From positions 124,001 to 188,000 of the forward strand of contig NZ_WPZQ01000006.1 in NCBI RefSeq assembly GCF_013030265.1: a stretch of 64,000 nt of DNA. The letters are read 5' to 3'. The translations under genes and the position numbers were made by a program. The notes under the pieces were generated by a model, which saw only the letters and a program-made list of their open reading frames with translations, was not told where the DNA came from and searched no databases. Shown piece after piece: positions 49,746-58,681 of this stretch; position 1 is the first letter of the stretch; each line of letters opens with the position of its first letter. The DNA is from Ruegeria arenilitoris. GTDB taxonomy: Bacteria; Pseudomonadota; Alphaproteobacteria; Rhodobacterales; Rhodobacteraceae.

Positions 49746-50843
49746 TCAGGTGTTGAACAGGAAGTGCATCACATCGCCATCCTTGACGATGTAGCCCTTA
49801 CCTTCGGCGCGCATCTTGCCAGCCTCTTTCGCACCCTGCTCACCGTTTGCGGCGATGTAGTCGTCATAGGCGATGGTCTCGGCGCGGATGAAACCCTTTT
49901 CGAAGTCACCGTGAATCACACCCGCCGCCTGCGGTGCAGCGGTACCGGTGCGGATGGTCCAGGCGCGGGCCTCTTTGGGGCCAACGGTGAAATAGGTTTC
50001 CAGTTTCAGCAAGTCATAACCGGCGCGGATCAGACGATCGAGACCGGGCTCTTCCAGGCCCATCTCCTCAAGGAACATCTGCGCCTCGTCATCTTCCAAC
50101 AGGCTGATCTCTTCTTCGATCTTGGCGCTGATGATGACGTGAGAGTTGCCTTGTGCCGCAGCCATCTCGGCAACCTTGGCAGAATACTCGTTGCCGTCTG
50201 CTGCTTCCTCTTCGGAAACGTTGCAGACGTAGAGGACCGGTTTGGTGGTCAGCAGCTGCAACACTTTCCAGGCCTTGGCGTCTTCGTCCGACACTTCGAC
50301 CAGACGCGCGGGCTTGCCGTTTTCCAGCATCGCTTGTGCTTCGGCCAGCAGACGGTCCTGTTGCTGGGCCTCTTTGTCGTTGCCCTTCAGCTTACGCACC
50401 AGATTGGCGCGACGCTTTTCGATGCTTTCCAGATCGGCCAGCATCAGTTCGGTTTCGATCGTGTCGGCATCGGCCACGGGATCGACGCGGCCGTCCACGT
50501 GGGTTACGTCGCCGTCTTCGAAGCAACGCAACACGTGGGCAATAGCGTCGGTTTCGCGAATGTTGGCCAGAAACTGGTTGCCCAATCCCTCGCCTTTGGA
50601 CGCACCCTTCACAAGGCCCGCAATATCCACGAACGTCATCCGGGTCGGGATGATCTGTTTTGAGCTGGCAATGGCCGCCAGATTGTCCAGACGATCATCA
50701 GGTACAGCCACATCACCCACATTGGGCTCGATGGTGCAGAACGGGAAGTTCGCCGCCTGTGCGGCTGCGGTTTTGGTCAACGCATTGAAGAGGGTCGACT
50801 TGCCTACATTCGGCAAACCCACGATTCCCATTTTAAAGCCCAT
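49746..50843 (-). CDS. ychF: YchF/OLA1-family ATPase (redox-regulated, ribosome-binding)
   Basis: Conserved GTPase-fold ATPase of 365 residues. P-loop GLPNVGKSTLFNALT (residues 8-22), switch region CTIEPNVGDVAVPDDRLDN, G3 DIAGLVKGASKGEGLGNQFL, and in place of the classic NKxD the YchF specificity segment VCNVSEEE. A coiled-coil insertion (about 130-195) and a C-terminal TGS domain (AWTIRTGTAAPQAAGVIHGD) complete the family layout. It binds ribosomes and affects stress responses. The ATG at 50843 is used, because the family starts MGFKMGIVGLPN; the extra 30 codons of the longer frame are not conserved-looking. Confidence 0.95.
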   Translation of the reverse strand: MGFKMGIVGLPNVGKSTLFNALTKTAAAQAANFPFCTIEPNVGDVAVPDDRLDNLAAIASSKQIIPTRMTFVDIAGLVKGASKGEGLGNQFLANIRETDAIAHVLRCFEDGDVTHVDGRVDPVADADTIETELMLADLESIEKRRANLVRKLKGNDKEAQQQDRLLAEAQAMLENGKPARLVEVSDEDAKAWKVLQLLTTKPVLYVCNVSEEEAADGNEYSAKVAEMAAAQGNSHVIISAKIEEEISLLEDDEAQMFLEEMGLEEPGLDRLIRAGYDLLKLETYFTVGPKEARAWTIRTGTAAPQAAGVIHGDFEKGFIRAETIAYDDYIAANGEQGAKEAGKMRAEGKGYIVKDGDVMHFLFNT

Positions 50844-51043
50844 GACGGTCTCCTGAAGCCATTCGACGGCTGCTTCTATGCAGGTCAGCGTCGATGCGCA
50901 AGCCAGACAAACGACCTGCAGAACTAGGATCAATTGGCAACATCACAAAATTGTTGTCGCCCTGCGCAGTTGCGCACATTGAAATTTGATCCCTAGGATG
51001 ACCACCTAACGATTTGCGAACAAACAATTAGCGAAGCCCCATC

Positions 51044-51529
51044 ATGAGATCTTTACTCGTTTCTGTTGCGATTTTGGCCGCTGCATCAGCGGCGCAGGCC
51101 CAGTCGTTAATCTTTGGCGCCGGATATGCGGACTACTCCGACAGCCAATCAGTTGATCAGGCGATTTTCTCGCTTGAGTATCAGCACAGGCCCTTTCACG
51201 AAGCCACCCGTTTCAGCGCCACATGGGGCGGTGCGCTTTCGGTCGACAAGGACGGCGATACACATGTTGGTGTTGGCCTGATCGGGATCTACACCTTTGC
51301 TGACCGCTGGTTCCTCGAAGGCAGCGTCATGCCCGGTTACTATGACGAGTCAAACGCTCTGAATGATCTGGGTGGCAGCTTTCAGATCCGCAGCCTGTTC
51401 GGCGTCGGTTATACACTGAACAGCGGCAACAAGATTTCGATGGCTATTACCCATAAATCAAACGCCAGCACGCAGGATAATAACCCGGGCGTCAACTCAC
51501 TTCTGGTTCGGTATCACTACGGCTTCTGA
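51044..51529 (+). CDS. PagL-like lipid A 3-O-deacylase, outer membrane
   Basis: Outer-membrane beta-barrel of 161 residues with a signal peptide (LVSVAILAAASAAQAQ). The sequence HKSNASTQDNNPGVNSLLVR near the C-terminus matches the PagL catalytic His-Ser pair (H-x-S-N) with a downstream N-x-G-x-N, and the protein ends in VRYHYGF with C-terminal Phe. PagL removes the 3-O-acyl chain of lipid A and can change envelope recognition. The family is divergent, and the catalytic Glu is not certain by eye. It sits 79 bases before trpA on the same strand but probably has its own promoter in the 200-base spacer upstream. Confidence 0.75.
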   Translation: MRSLLVSVAILAAASAAQAQSLIFGAGYADYSDSQSVDQAIFSLEYQHRPFHEATRFSATWGGALSVDKDGDTHVGVGLIGIYTFADRWFLEGSVMPGYYDESNALNDLGGSFQIRSLFGVGYTLNSGNKISMAITHKSNASTQDNNPGVNSLLVRYHYGF

Positions 51530-51608
51530 CTTATCCGATCAGGAGCGGGATTGATTTTCGGGCAAAGTTTCTGCACATCAGGTCGAAACCTGATCGCAAG
51601 GACATCCG

Positions 51609-52400
51609 ATGACCCGTATCGACGCCAAGTTTGCCGCCCTGAAAGCGGAAGGGAAAAAAGCCTTTGTCGCCTATGTCATGGCAGGGGATCCCGACTATGA
51701 AACCTCTCTTGAGGTGGTCAAAGGTCTTCCCGGCGCGGGTGTGGATGTAATCGAGTTGGGTCTGCCCTTCACCGACCCGATGGCGGACGGACCAACAATT
51801 CAGGCTGCCGGACAGCGGGCGCTGGACAGCGGCATGACCCTGCAGCGTACGCTGGATCTGGCAAAGGCGTTTCGGGAAACCGATGACACCACGCCGATTG
51901 TTCTTATGGGGTATTACAACCCGATCTACAGCCGTGGCGTCGATAAGTTTCTGGTCGACGCAAAAGATGCAGGCATCGACGGGCTGATCGTTGTGGATCT
52001 GCCGCCCGAAGAAGATGAGGAGCTGTGCCTGCCTGCTCAGGCTGCAGGCCTGAACTTTATCCGTCTGGCCACCCCGACCACCGATGACAAGCGCTTGCCG
52101 CGCGTTCTTCAGAACACCTCGGGCTTTGTATATTACGTATCGATCACCGGGATCACAGGCGCAGCCGAAGCGCAGGCAACTGATGTCGGACCGGAAGTCG
52201 CACGTATCAAAGCAGCAACCGATCTGCCAGTAATTGTCGGGTTCGGGATCAACACACCAGAGAAGTCCCGCAATATCGCAAGTGTATCTGACGGCGCAGT
52301 CGTAGGCTCTGCAATCGTCAGCCAGATCGGCGCGGGCAAACCCGTTGGCGAAGTGCTTGAGTTTGTAAAATCGCTTTCGGATGGTGCACACAGCGCCTGA
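51609..52400 (+). CDS. trpA: tryptophan synthase alpha chain
   Basis: Cleaves indole-3-glycerol phosphate to indole and glyceraldehyde 3-phosphate; 263 residues. Motifs: [19 protein letters not shown], the catalytic Glu and Asp in [55 protein letters not shown] and the phosphate-binding [12 protein letters not shown] plus GAVVGSAIV. The partner trpB is 9 kb away on the opposite strand, as in other Rhodobacterales. A strong terminator follows. Confidence 0.96.
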   Translation: MTRIDAKFAALKAEGKKAFVAYVMAGDPDYETSLEVVKGLPGAGVDVIELGLPFTDPMADGPTIQAAGQRALDSGMTLQRTLDLAKAFRETDDTTPIVLMGYYNPIYSRGVDKFLVDAKDAGIDGLIVVDLPPEEDEELCLPAQAAGLNFIRLATPTTDDKRLPRVLQNTSGFVYYVSITGITGAAEAQATDVGPEVARIKAATDLPVIVGFGINTPEKSRNIASVSDGAVVGSAIVSQIGAGKPVGEVLEFVKSLSDGAHSA

Positions 52401-52429
52401 TACAGAGCTTAAGAGAGCAAATCGACTAA

Positions 52430-52463
52430 CCGCCGCAGAACCCAATTCTGCGGCGGTTTTTTT
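52430..52463 (+). terminator. strong Rho-independent terminator after trpA
   Basis: CCGCCGCAGAA (52430-52440), loop CCCAA, TTCTGCGGCGG (52446-52456) makes a perfect 11-bp stem followed by TTTTTTT. Confidence 0.92.
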
Positions 52464-52561
52464 GAATTGCAGTGACTGAATACTGCGACAAGCTAGATCA
52501 TTGCGATCGCGCCCCTGAATTGGTAAGAAAACCTAACCAAAACTCCCCGAGGTCTGATTTT

Positions 52562-53728
52562 ATGCCCGTTATCACCAACATCGAAGACCTGAAGCGTATC
52601 TACGAACGCCGTGTGCCTCGCATGTTCTACGACTATGCTGAAAGCGGCAGCTGGACTGAACAGACATTTCGTGAAAACAGCTCGGATTTCGAAGATATCC
52701 GCCTGCGCCAACGGGTCGCCGTTGATATGGCAGGCCGGTCAACAGCCTCGCAAATGATTGGCCAGGATGTATCGATGCCCGTGGCCCTGGCACCTGTGGG
52801 CCTGACCGGCATGCAGCACGCTGATGGGGAAATGAAAGCCGCAAAAGCAGCTGAGGAGTTCGGCGCCCCCTTCACCTTGTCCACCATGTCGATCAACTCG
52901 ATCGAAGATGTGGCGGAACACACCAGCGCACCGTTCTGGTTCCAGCTCTACACAATGAAAGACGAGGATTATGTCAGCCGCCTGATCCAGCGCGCCAAGG
53001 ATGCCAAATGCTCTGCGCTGGTGATTACGCTGGATCTGCAGATTCTTGGCCAACGCCACAAAGACCTGAAAAACGGATTGTCCGCGCCGCCAAAGCTGAC
53101 TGCGAAGACCATTGCCAACCTGATGACCAAATGGGCATGGGGCATCGAGATGCTGGGGGCCAAGCGACGTGAATTCGGCAATATCGTCGGTCATGTCGAA
53201 GGCATTTCAGACGCATCTTCATTGGGCGCCTGGACTGCTGAACAGTTTGATCCAAGCCTCGATTGGAACAAGATCGAAAAGCTGATGGAGCAATGGGGTG
53301 GCAAGGTCATCCTCAAAGGTATTCTGGATGCCGAAGATGCCAAAATGGCGGCCAAACTTGGCGCAGATGCGATTGTCGTCTCCAACCATGGCGGCCGGCA
53401 GTTGGACGGCGCGCTGAGTTCGATCCGCATGCTGCCCCAGATCATGGACGCCGTGGGCGGTGACGTTGAAGTACATCTCGACAGCGGCATACGTTCTGGA
53501 CAGGACGTCCTCAAGGCTCTCGCTTTGGGGGCCAAGGGCACCTATATCGGGCGCGCCTTTGTTTATGGGCTTGGCGCTATGGGGCAAAAGGGCGTGACCA
53601 CAGCGCTGGAGGTTATCCAGAAAGAGCTCGACACCACCATGGCGCTCTGCGGAGAGCGGAATGTCTGCGATCTGGGACGTCACAATCTGCTTGTCCCCGA
53701 AGGTTTTGAAGGTCGCTGGCAGGAATAA
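52562..53728 (+). CDS. lldD: FMN-dependent alpha-hydroxy-acid (L-lactate) dehydrogenase
   Basis: Flavoprotein of 388 residues of the LldD/glycolate-oxidase family; oxidises L-lactate to pyruvate and hands electrons to the respiratory chain. FMN and substrate residues: YDYAESGSWTEQT at 23-35, PVALAPVGLTGMQHADGEM, FWFQLYTMKDEDY, ALVITLDLQILGQRHKDLKN, and the catalytic His276 in SNHGGRQLDGALSS with Arg279. The ATG at 52562 gives the family's usual start; a longer frame begins ahead of the trpA terminator's downstream sequence and is not supported. The gene stands alone, converging with the MFS gene. Confidence 0.9.
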   Translation: MPVITNIEDLKRIYERRVPRMFYDYAESGSWTEQTFRENSSDFEDIRLRQRVAVDMAGRSTASQMIGQDVSMPVALAPVGLTGMQHADGEMKAAKAAEEFGAPFTLSTMSINSIEDVAEHTSAPFWFQLYTMKDEDYVSRLIQRAKDAKCSALVITLDLQILGQRHKDLKNGLSAPPKLTAKTIANLMTKWAWGIEMLGAKRREFGNIVGHVEGISDASSLGAWTAEQFDPSLDWNKIEKLMEQWGGKVILKGILDAEDAKMAAKLGADAIVVSNHGGRQLDGALSSIRMLPQIMDAVGGDVEVHLDSGIRSGQDVLKALALGAKGTYIGRAFVYGLGAMGQKGVTTALEVIQKELDTTMALCGERNVCDLGRHNLLVPEGFEGRWQE

Positions 53729-53742
53729 TGTAGCCCACTCTT

Positions 53743-53781
53743 GGTCGGCACGCGTCAGTTTCAGGAACGGATGTGCCGACC
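53743..53781. other. inverted repeat at the lldD/MFS convergent junction
   Basis: GGTCGGCAC (53743-53751) and GTGCCGACC (53773-53781) form a perfect 9-bp stem with a 21-base loop, spanning the MFS stop codon. No T-run; may serve as a bidirectional barrier. Confidence 0.4.
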
Positions 53782-54933
53782 TGCGCGCTGCCCTGCCAAC
53801 AGTCGCGCCCACAATGGGACAAGCACTGCAGCGACCATAAACATCACCGCAGCGATCACATAAAACGAAACGCGTAGTCCGAAACCTTCTGCCACGTAGC
53901 CCATCAAGACTGGCCCTAGGAAAAACGCCGCATAGCCCAGAGCTGCGGCTTGCGAAATCGCAGCCAATCGCAAATGCCCCGGCACTGCCTGACCGACAAG
54001 GCCCAGGGCCAGGGGGCCTACAACAGAAACTCCCAGCCCGCCCAGCAAGAAACCCGCATAGGCGACTGGAATATCTGGCGCGATCCCCGACAGCGCCAAA
54101 CCAGACCCAGCAATACACGAGGCGATTATCATCGTTCGTATTGGCGGCCAGCCTGCCCCGATCACGTGTCCACCAAGCCGACCGACGGCCATCCCTGCGG
54201 CCAGAAGCGCCGGGCCCATCGCACCCTCGGCAGGACCACCGCCCAATGTGCGCTCCACATGCAGGGCCGACCAACCTTCCGAAGCGGCCTCACCCAGAAA
54301 TGCGGACAGCACGACCAAGCCACCGACCCAGACAAGCCCGTAGGGCATACCTTTCGCTTCGGCAGGGTCATCATCATGCTCTTGACGATCTGGCAGTTTC
54401 ATCCAGATCGCGAGGATCGCGATCGCCAGCGCGGTCCCAGTGAATATCATCACCGGCCCTAATCCAGCGCCTCGCGCTGCACCTACGCAAACAGCGGCGA
54501 AGGCGTAGAACAACGAAAAGCATCCGTGGTTCAGGTTCATCAGGCTCCGACCTGTCTCAGCCTCAGCTTCGCTGACCTCGGCATTGGCCAACACGTCCGC
54601 CACACCTGACCCACCTGCGGCAAGGAACAGCGCCAGGCCCAGAACGAACGGCCCATGTGCCATTCCGACCAGCACAAAGCCACTTGCCATCACGAAGGCA
54701 CCGGCGATCATCGCCCATGCCCCCAATACCCGATAGACCAGAGGGGCCAGCCACATCGCCATCAAGGCCCCTGTCGACCCCATTAGAACCAGGGTTCCCC
54801 AGAACCCATCGCTTACGTCCACCTGCGCCTTGATCACAGGCATTTGGGCTGAGAAACTTGCCCAGCCCAGCCCAATCACGACAAAACCGGCCAGCGCCCG
54901 TCGTGACGCGTACAGATCGTCCTTAATTCGCAT
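53761..54933 (-). CDS. MFS transporter
   Basis: Major-facilitator-superfamily carrier of 390 residues with 12 predicted helices. After a short N-terminus come RRALAGFVVIGLGWASFSAQ MPVIKAQ, GTLVLMGSTGALMAMWLAPL and a charged loop (LPDRQEHDDDPAEAKGMP) between the two halves. The second half includes AGMAVGRLGGHVIGAGWPPI with a weak motif-A-like stretch. The family type (FucP/YbjJ-like inner-membrane sugar or drug carriers) is not clear, so the substrate stays unknown. It has no partner genes; divergent from rplY with 148 bases between. Confidence 0.8.
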   Translation of the reverse strand: MRIKDDLYASRRALAGFVVIGLGWASFSAQMPVIKAQVDVSDGFWGTLVLMGSTGALMAMWLAPLVYRVLGAWAMIAGAFVMASGFVLVGMAHGPFVLGLALFLAAGGSGVADVLANAEVSEAEAETGRSLMNLNHGCFSLFYAFAAVCVGAARGAGLGPVMIFTGTALAIAILAIWMKLPDRQEHDDDPAEAKGMPYGLVWVGGLVVLSAFLGEAASEGWSALHVERTLGGGPAEGAMGPALLAAGMAVGRLGGHVIGAGWPPIRTMIIASCIAGSGLALSGIAPDIPVAYAGFLLGGLGVSVVGPLALGLVGQAVPGHLRLAAISQAAALGYAAFFLGPVLMGYVAEGFGLRVSFYVIAAVMFMVAAVLVPLWARLLAGQRAGRHIRS

Positions 54934-55081
54934 ACGCTACCGCTGACACAGCCAATTGCGCTCGTCCAGCCAAAACCATAGCATTTTAGGCCTTTTCAAC
55001 CTCGTCAATCCGGTTTAAACGGCAGCCTTCACGCGGGCATACAGCCTTGGAGGATGCCCGCCCTAACATTGGAGAATTATC

Positions 55082-55738
55082 ATGGCTGGAGAGATTCCTG
55101 ATCTCGTAGCTCTGGAACGGACGGGGACAGGCAAGGGCGCCGCTCGTCAGGCACGCCGCGACGGCATGGTTCCGGGCATTGTTTTTGGTGGTGACAAAGA
55201 GCCACTGCCGATCCAGATCCCGTTCAACGTCCTGTTCAAGCGCCTGAAAGCAGGCCGGTTCAAGTCGACCCTGTGGAACCTGAAAGTCGAAGGCCACGAA
55301 GACGTTCGCGTCATCTGCCGCGACGTTCAGCGTGACGTTGTCAAAGACCTGCCGACCCACCTGGACCTGATGCGCCTGCGTCGGACCACCAAGATCGCGC
55401 TGTTCATCCCCGTTGAGTTCATCAACGAAGATGCAGCTCCCGGCATCAAAAAGGGCGGCGTTCTGACCGTTGTCCGCCCGGAAGTCGAACTGATGTGCAC
55501 CGCAGGTGACATTCCTGAGAAGATCGTTGTCGACGTGACCGGAATGAACATCAACGACGTTGTCACCATTTCGTCGGTTGACCTGCCCGCAGGCACCAAG
55601 CCGACCATCGACCGTGACTTCGTGATCGCGAACGTTTCGGCACCGACCGGTCTGTCGACCAGCGACGACGAAGAAGGTGATGAAGCAGAAGTGGCCGCAG
55701 ACGAAGTTGAAGTCGTCGGTCAGGAAGCTGAAGAATAA
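55082..55738 (+). CDS. rplY: 50S ribosomal protein L25/Ctc
   Basis: Ribosomal protein of 218 residues, long (Ctc) form. The N-terminal L25 domain (about 1-95), [40 protein letters not shown], binds 5S rRNA; the C-terminal TL5-type beta-domain covers about 100-185 ([20 protein letters not shown]). An acidic tail ([20 protein letters not shown]) ends the protein. The pth gene normally follows directly in alphaproteobacteria; here a DUF3604 gene intervenes. A terminator lies just after the stop. Confidence 0.95.
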   Translation: MAGEIPDLVALERTGTGKGAARQARRDGMVPGIVFGGDKEPLPIQIPFNVLFKRLKAGRFKSTLWNLKVEGHEDVRVICRDVQRDVVKDLPTHLDLMRLRRTTKIALFIPVEFINEDAAPGIKKGGVLTVVRPEVELMCTAGDIPEKIVVDVTGMNINDVVTISSVDLPAGTKPTIDRDFVIANVSAPTGLSTSDDEEGDEAEVAADEVEVVGQEAEE

Positions 55739-55764
55739 GTTCAGTTTCGACTGTTCTGATTTTG

Positions 55765-55797
55765 AAACGGGGTTCCATCGGAGCCCCGTTTTCGTTT
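55765..55797 (+). terminator. Rho-independent terminator after rplY
   Basis: AAACGGGG (55765-55772), a short centre, CCCCGTTT (55784-55791), then TTCGTTTT. It lies about 27 bases after the rplY stop and isolates rplY from the downstream DUF3604 gene. Confidence 0.82.
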
Positions 55798-55901
55798 TGC
55801 AAAATGCGAATTTTAGAATTTGAACGCAAACTATGCTAGGCTCGTCGCCAGTGACCGCAGTTCAGGGTCACTTGCCAGCGATCAGTTCAACGGAGCCTGC
55901 A

Positions 55902-57824
55902 ATGATGTCCAAGCGTTACAGATTTTCAGCAACCTTGATTTCAACGATTGGCGGAATTGCTTGCAGCTGCGCTGCGTATGCGCAGGTACAGGACACTTTG
56001 CCCAGTAAGGACGATGTCGCCGAACGGTTCACTTCGGATCATTTCTCGCCCTATGCGGGCCGAAATTTCCCGACGCAGCCTCTGTGGGGTGATACCCATC
56101 TCCACACTGAGGTATCTGTAGACGCTGGAACGATGACCCGGCTGAGCCAGGAAGATGCCTTCCGCTTTGCGCGTGGTCATGAGGTCACCACGACGCACGG
56201 GCTTCAGGCGAAACTGTCTCGGCCACTGGATTGGCTTGTTATCTCGGACCATGCAGAGATGTATGGGCTGATGCCTCAGTTGCTTGGAGGCGATCAGAAT
56301 GTCCTGTCCACGCCACAGGGCAAAGCCTGGTACGATGCGCTGACCAGCAACGATTCCGATCTGGTCTTTGCGACCGCAATGGAAATTGTCGCCTCACTGT
56401 CAGGTGATGAACCGCCGATAGATAACCCCAGAGCGATCAAGGATGCCTGGCAAAACTATACGGCGCTCGCAGATCATTATAACGAGCCGGGCGTATTTAC
56501 AGCGCTGATCGGGTACGAATGGACGTCTGAAGGTGGAGACAACATCCATCGCAACGTGATCTTCAGGGATGGCGCAGCCATGGCCAATCAGGTGCTGCCG
56601 TTCTCGCAATTCGACAGCAAAAACCCTGAAAAACTCTGGGCACATCTGGCTGACTACGAAGATCGAACCGGTGGCGACGTTTTGGCGATTCCGCATAACG
56701 GCAACCTTTCCAATGGACGTCTGTTTTCTGTGTCGAATTTCGACGGCACCCCGCTGACAGAAGAAAACGCGCGTTTGCGTGCCCGGTTCGAACCGGTCAT
56801 CGAAACGACCCAGATCAAAGGTGACAGTGAGGCGCATCCATTCCTGAGCCCAGACGACGAGTTTGCTGATTTCGACACCTGGGATGCGTCGAACTTGAAC
56901 GGTACCGAGGCCAAAACTCAGGACATGCTGCAGTACGAATACTCGCGCGAGGCCTACAAAACCGGGCTGATGCTGGAAGAGCAGCTGGGCATCAATCCCT
57001 ACAAGGTCGGTCAGATTGGCTCGACCGATGCACATACGGGTATGGCTGCTGTGGAAGAAGAAAACTTCTTTGGCAAGCATTCCGGCGTTGAACCTGAACC
57101 AAACCGGTGGGAGCATCTGGTGATCGAAGCGCCGGACCCCGAGTTCTCGATTTATGGATGGAAACAGGCCTCAGGCGGCTACGCGGCGGTTTGGGCCGCC
57201 GAAAACACGCGTGAAGCTATCTTTGATGCGCTGGAGCGGCGCGAAGTCTACGGCACTACTGGCTCTCGTATCCTTGTACGGTTCTTCGGAGGTTGGGACT
57301 TTGCGGAAGAGGATGCGCTTTCCCGACTGCCGGCCGATATCGGCTATGCCAAGGGTGTTCCGATGGGATCGGACCTGCCAAACAACCCAAGTGACGGTGC
57401 GCCAAACTTCCTGATTGCAGCGCTGAAAGACCCCTACAGCGGAAACCTTGACCGCGTTCAGGTCGTCAAAGGTTGGTTGAACGCCGACGGGACGCGGGGC
57501 GAAAAGGTCTATGACGTGGCGTGGGGCGGTGATCGCGCACCCGGAGCAGACGGCAAGCTGCCCTCGGTCGGCAACACCGTTGACGTGGAAAACGCCACTT
57601 GGACCAACACAATAGGTGCACCAGAGCTGATCACGTATTGGCAGGATCCCGACTTCGATCCGTCGCAACGGGCGTTCTACTACGTCCGCGTCATCGAAAT
57701 ACCGACACCGCGCTGGACAGCGTACGAGGCCAAACGGTTCAACGTCCAGATGGATTCCAACGTGCCGATGACGACGACCGAACGCGCCTATACTTCGCCA
57801 ATCTGGTACACGCCCGAAGGCTGA
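55902..57824 (+). CDS. exported DUF3604 protein
   Basis: Protein of 640 residues. A signal peptide (TLISTIGGIACSCAAYAQ) starts it. The body is DUF3604, which looks like a PHP-type metal hydrolase: LWGDTHLHTEVSVDAG with HxH, WLVISDHAEMYG, and GQIGSTDAHTGMAAVEEENF. These motifs suggest bound metal and hydrolysis or lyase chemistry, but the reaction is unknown to me. The ATG at 55902 (or 55905) has GGAG upstream; the longer frame to 55833 is not signal-like. It is flanked by rplY's terminator and by pth, so it looks inserted into the ordinary rplY-pth pair. Confidence 0.8.
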   Translation: MMSKRYRFSATLISTIGGIACSCAAYAQVQDTLPSKDDVAERFTSDHFSPYAGRNFPTQPLWGDTHLHTEVSVDAGTMTRLSQEDAFRFARGHEVTTTHGLQAKLSRPLDWLVISDHAEMYGLMPQLLGGDQNVLSTPQGKAWYDALTSNDSDLVFATAMEIVASLSGDEPPIDNPRAIKDAWQNYTALADHYNEPGVFTALIGYEWTSEGGDNIHRNVIFRDGAAMANQVLPFSQFDSKNPEKLWAHLADYEDRTGGDVLAIPHNGNLSNGRLFSVSNFDGTPLTEENARLRARFEPVIETTQIKGDSEAHPFLSPDDEFADFDTWDASNLNGTEAKTQDMLQYEYSREAYKTGLMLEEQLGINPYKVGQIGSTDAHTGMAAVEEENFFGKHSGVEPEPNRWEHLVIEAPDPEFSIYGWKQASGGYAAVWAAENTREAIFDALERREVYGTTGSRILVRFFGGWDFAEEDALSRLPADIGYAKGVPMGSDLPNNPSDGAPNFLIAALKDPYSGNLDRVQVVKGWLNADGTRGEKVYDVAWGGDRAPGADGKLPSVGNTVDVENATWTNTIGAPELITYWQDPDFDPSQRAFYYVRVIEIPTPRWTAYEAKRFNVQMDSNVPMTTTERAYTSPIWYTPEG

Positions 57825-57842
57825 GACCCGTCCTTTGTTCCC

Positions 57843-57876
57843 TGCCCCGGCTGGATTTCCGATCCAATTCGGGGCA
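57843..57876 (+). other. hairpin between the DUF3604 gene and pth
   Basis: TGCCCCG (57843-57849) pairs with CGGGGCA (57870-57876), and TGGAT/ATCCA inside extends the stem. No T-run follows, so it is more likely a processing or attenuation structure ahead of pth than a terminator. Confidence 0.45.
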
Positions 57877-57915
57877 TGAGAGGGCAAAGCGAACAAGGAA
57901 GCGCGGAGCAGAGCC

Positions 57916-58599
57916 ATGAAACTGTTTGTCGGACTGGGAAATCCGGGTCAGAAGTATGCCCGGAACCGGCACAATATCGGCTTCATGGCGCTGGACAGGA
58001 TAGCCGACGATCATGGGTTCGGCCCGTGGAAATCCAAGTTTCAGGCCGAAATTTCCGAGGGTCGGTTGGGCACTGAGAAAGTGCTGCTTATCAAGCCGCA
58101 AACCTTCATGAACCGCTCGGGCCAGTCCGTGGGCGAAGCGATGAGGTTCTACAAACTCGACTCGACCGATGTGACTGTTTTTCACGACGAGCTCGATCTG
58201 GCACCGGGCAAGGTGCGCGTTAAAGCCGGTGGTGGCCATGCGGGCCACAATGGGCTGCGCTCGATCCATGATCACATCGGTGCCGCTTATGATCGAGTGC
58301 GTTTGGGTATCGGACATCCGGGGCGCAAGGAAATGGTCTCACCCTATGTCCTGAGCGATTTTGCCAAATCCGAGGCGGACTGGCTGGACGATGTCTTGCG
58401 CGGCGTTTCGGATGGCGCGGGTCAGCTGGCCGATGGTGAAGGCGGTAAATTCATGAACGCGGTTGCCTTGCGAACAGCCCCCGCACGTTCTTCAAAGTCA
58501 CCAGCCAAACCTCAGCCAGCGGTAAAAGCCGTGGCAGAGCCGGAACCAGAACCTGATAATCGCTCGGCAATGCAAAAGCTGTTGGACAAGTTTAAATAA
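57916..58599 (+). CDS. pth: peptidyl-tRNA hydrolase
   Basis: Releases tRNA from stalled peptidyl-tRNA; 227 residues. Core motifs: [20 protein letters not shown] with catalytic His19 and Asn20, [33 protein letters not shown] with Asp91, and AGHNGLRSI. The enzyme core ends near residue 185; a proline/alanine/lysine-rich tail of about 40 residues ([18 protein letters not shown]) is typical of roseobacter versions. A purine-rich GCGGAGCA site precedes the ATG. Confidence 0.95.
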   Translation: MKLFVGLGNPGQKYARNRHNIGFMALDRIADDHGFGPWKSKFQAEISEGRLGTEKVLLIKPQTFMNRSGQSVGEAMRFYKLDSTDVTVFHDELDLAPGKVRVKAGGGHAGHNGLRSIHDHIGAAYDRVRLGIGHPGRKEMVSPYVLSDFAKSEADWLDDVLRGVSDGAGQLADGEGGKFMNAVALRTAPARSSKSPAKPQPAVKAVAEPEPEPDNRSAMQKLLDKFK

Positions 58600-58656
58600 T
58601 CTGACCGCAGGTTTCCGTAACGTATCAATTGCGGAACGGGTCACGTCACGCTCCAA

Positions 58657-58680
58657 TGTCGCCCATATAGGGAGGCGACA
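58657..58680 (+). promoter_or_regulatory. hairpin covering the ribosome binding site of the serine hydrolase gene
   Basis: TGTCGCC (58657-58663) and GGCGACA (58674-58680) form a perfect 7-bp stem whose loop and 3' arm contain the Shine-Dalgarno sequence AGGGAGG (58669-58675), one base before the ATG at 58682. The structure would hide the site from ribosomes; possible thermometer, riboregulator or protein-binding site. Confidence 0.45.
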
Positions 58681-58681
58681 G

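Noticed and set aside
51531-52445. 304-codon minus-strand ORF
   Set aside because: Lies antisense to trpA with Cys/Arg-rich shadow composition; trpA has every catalytic motif.
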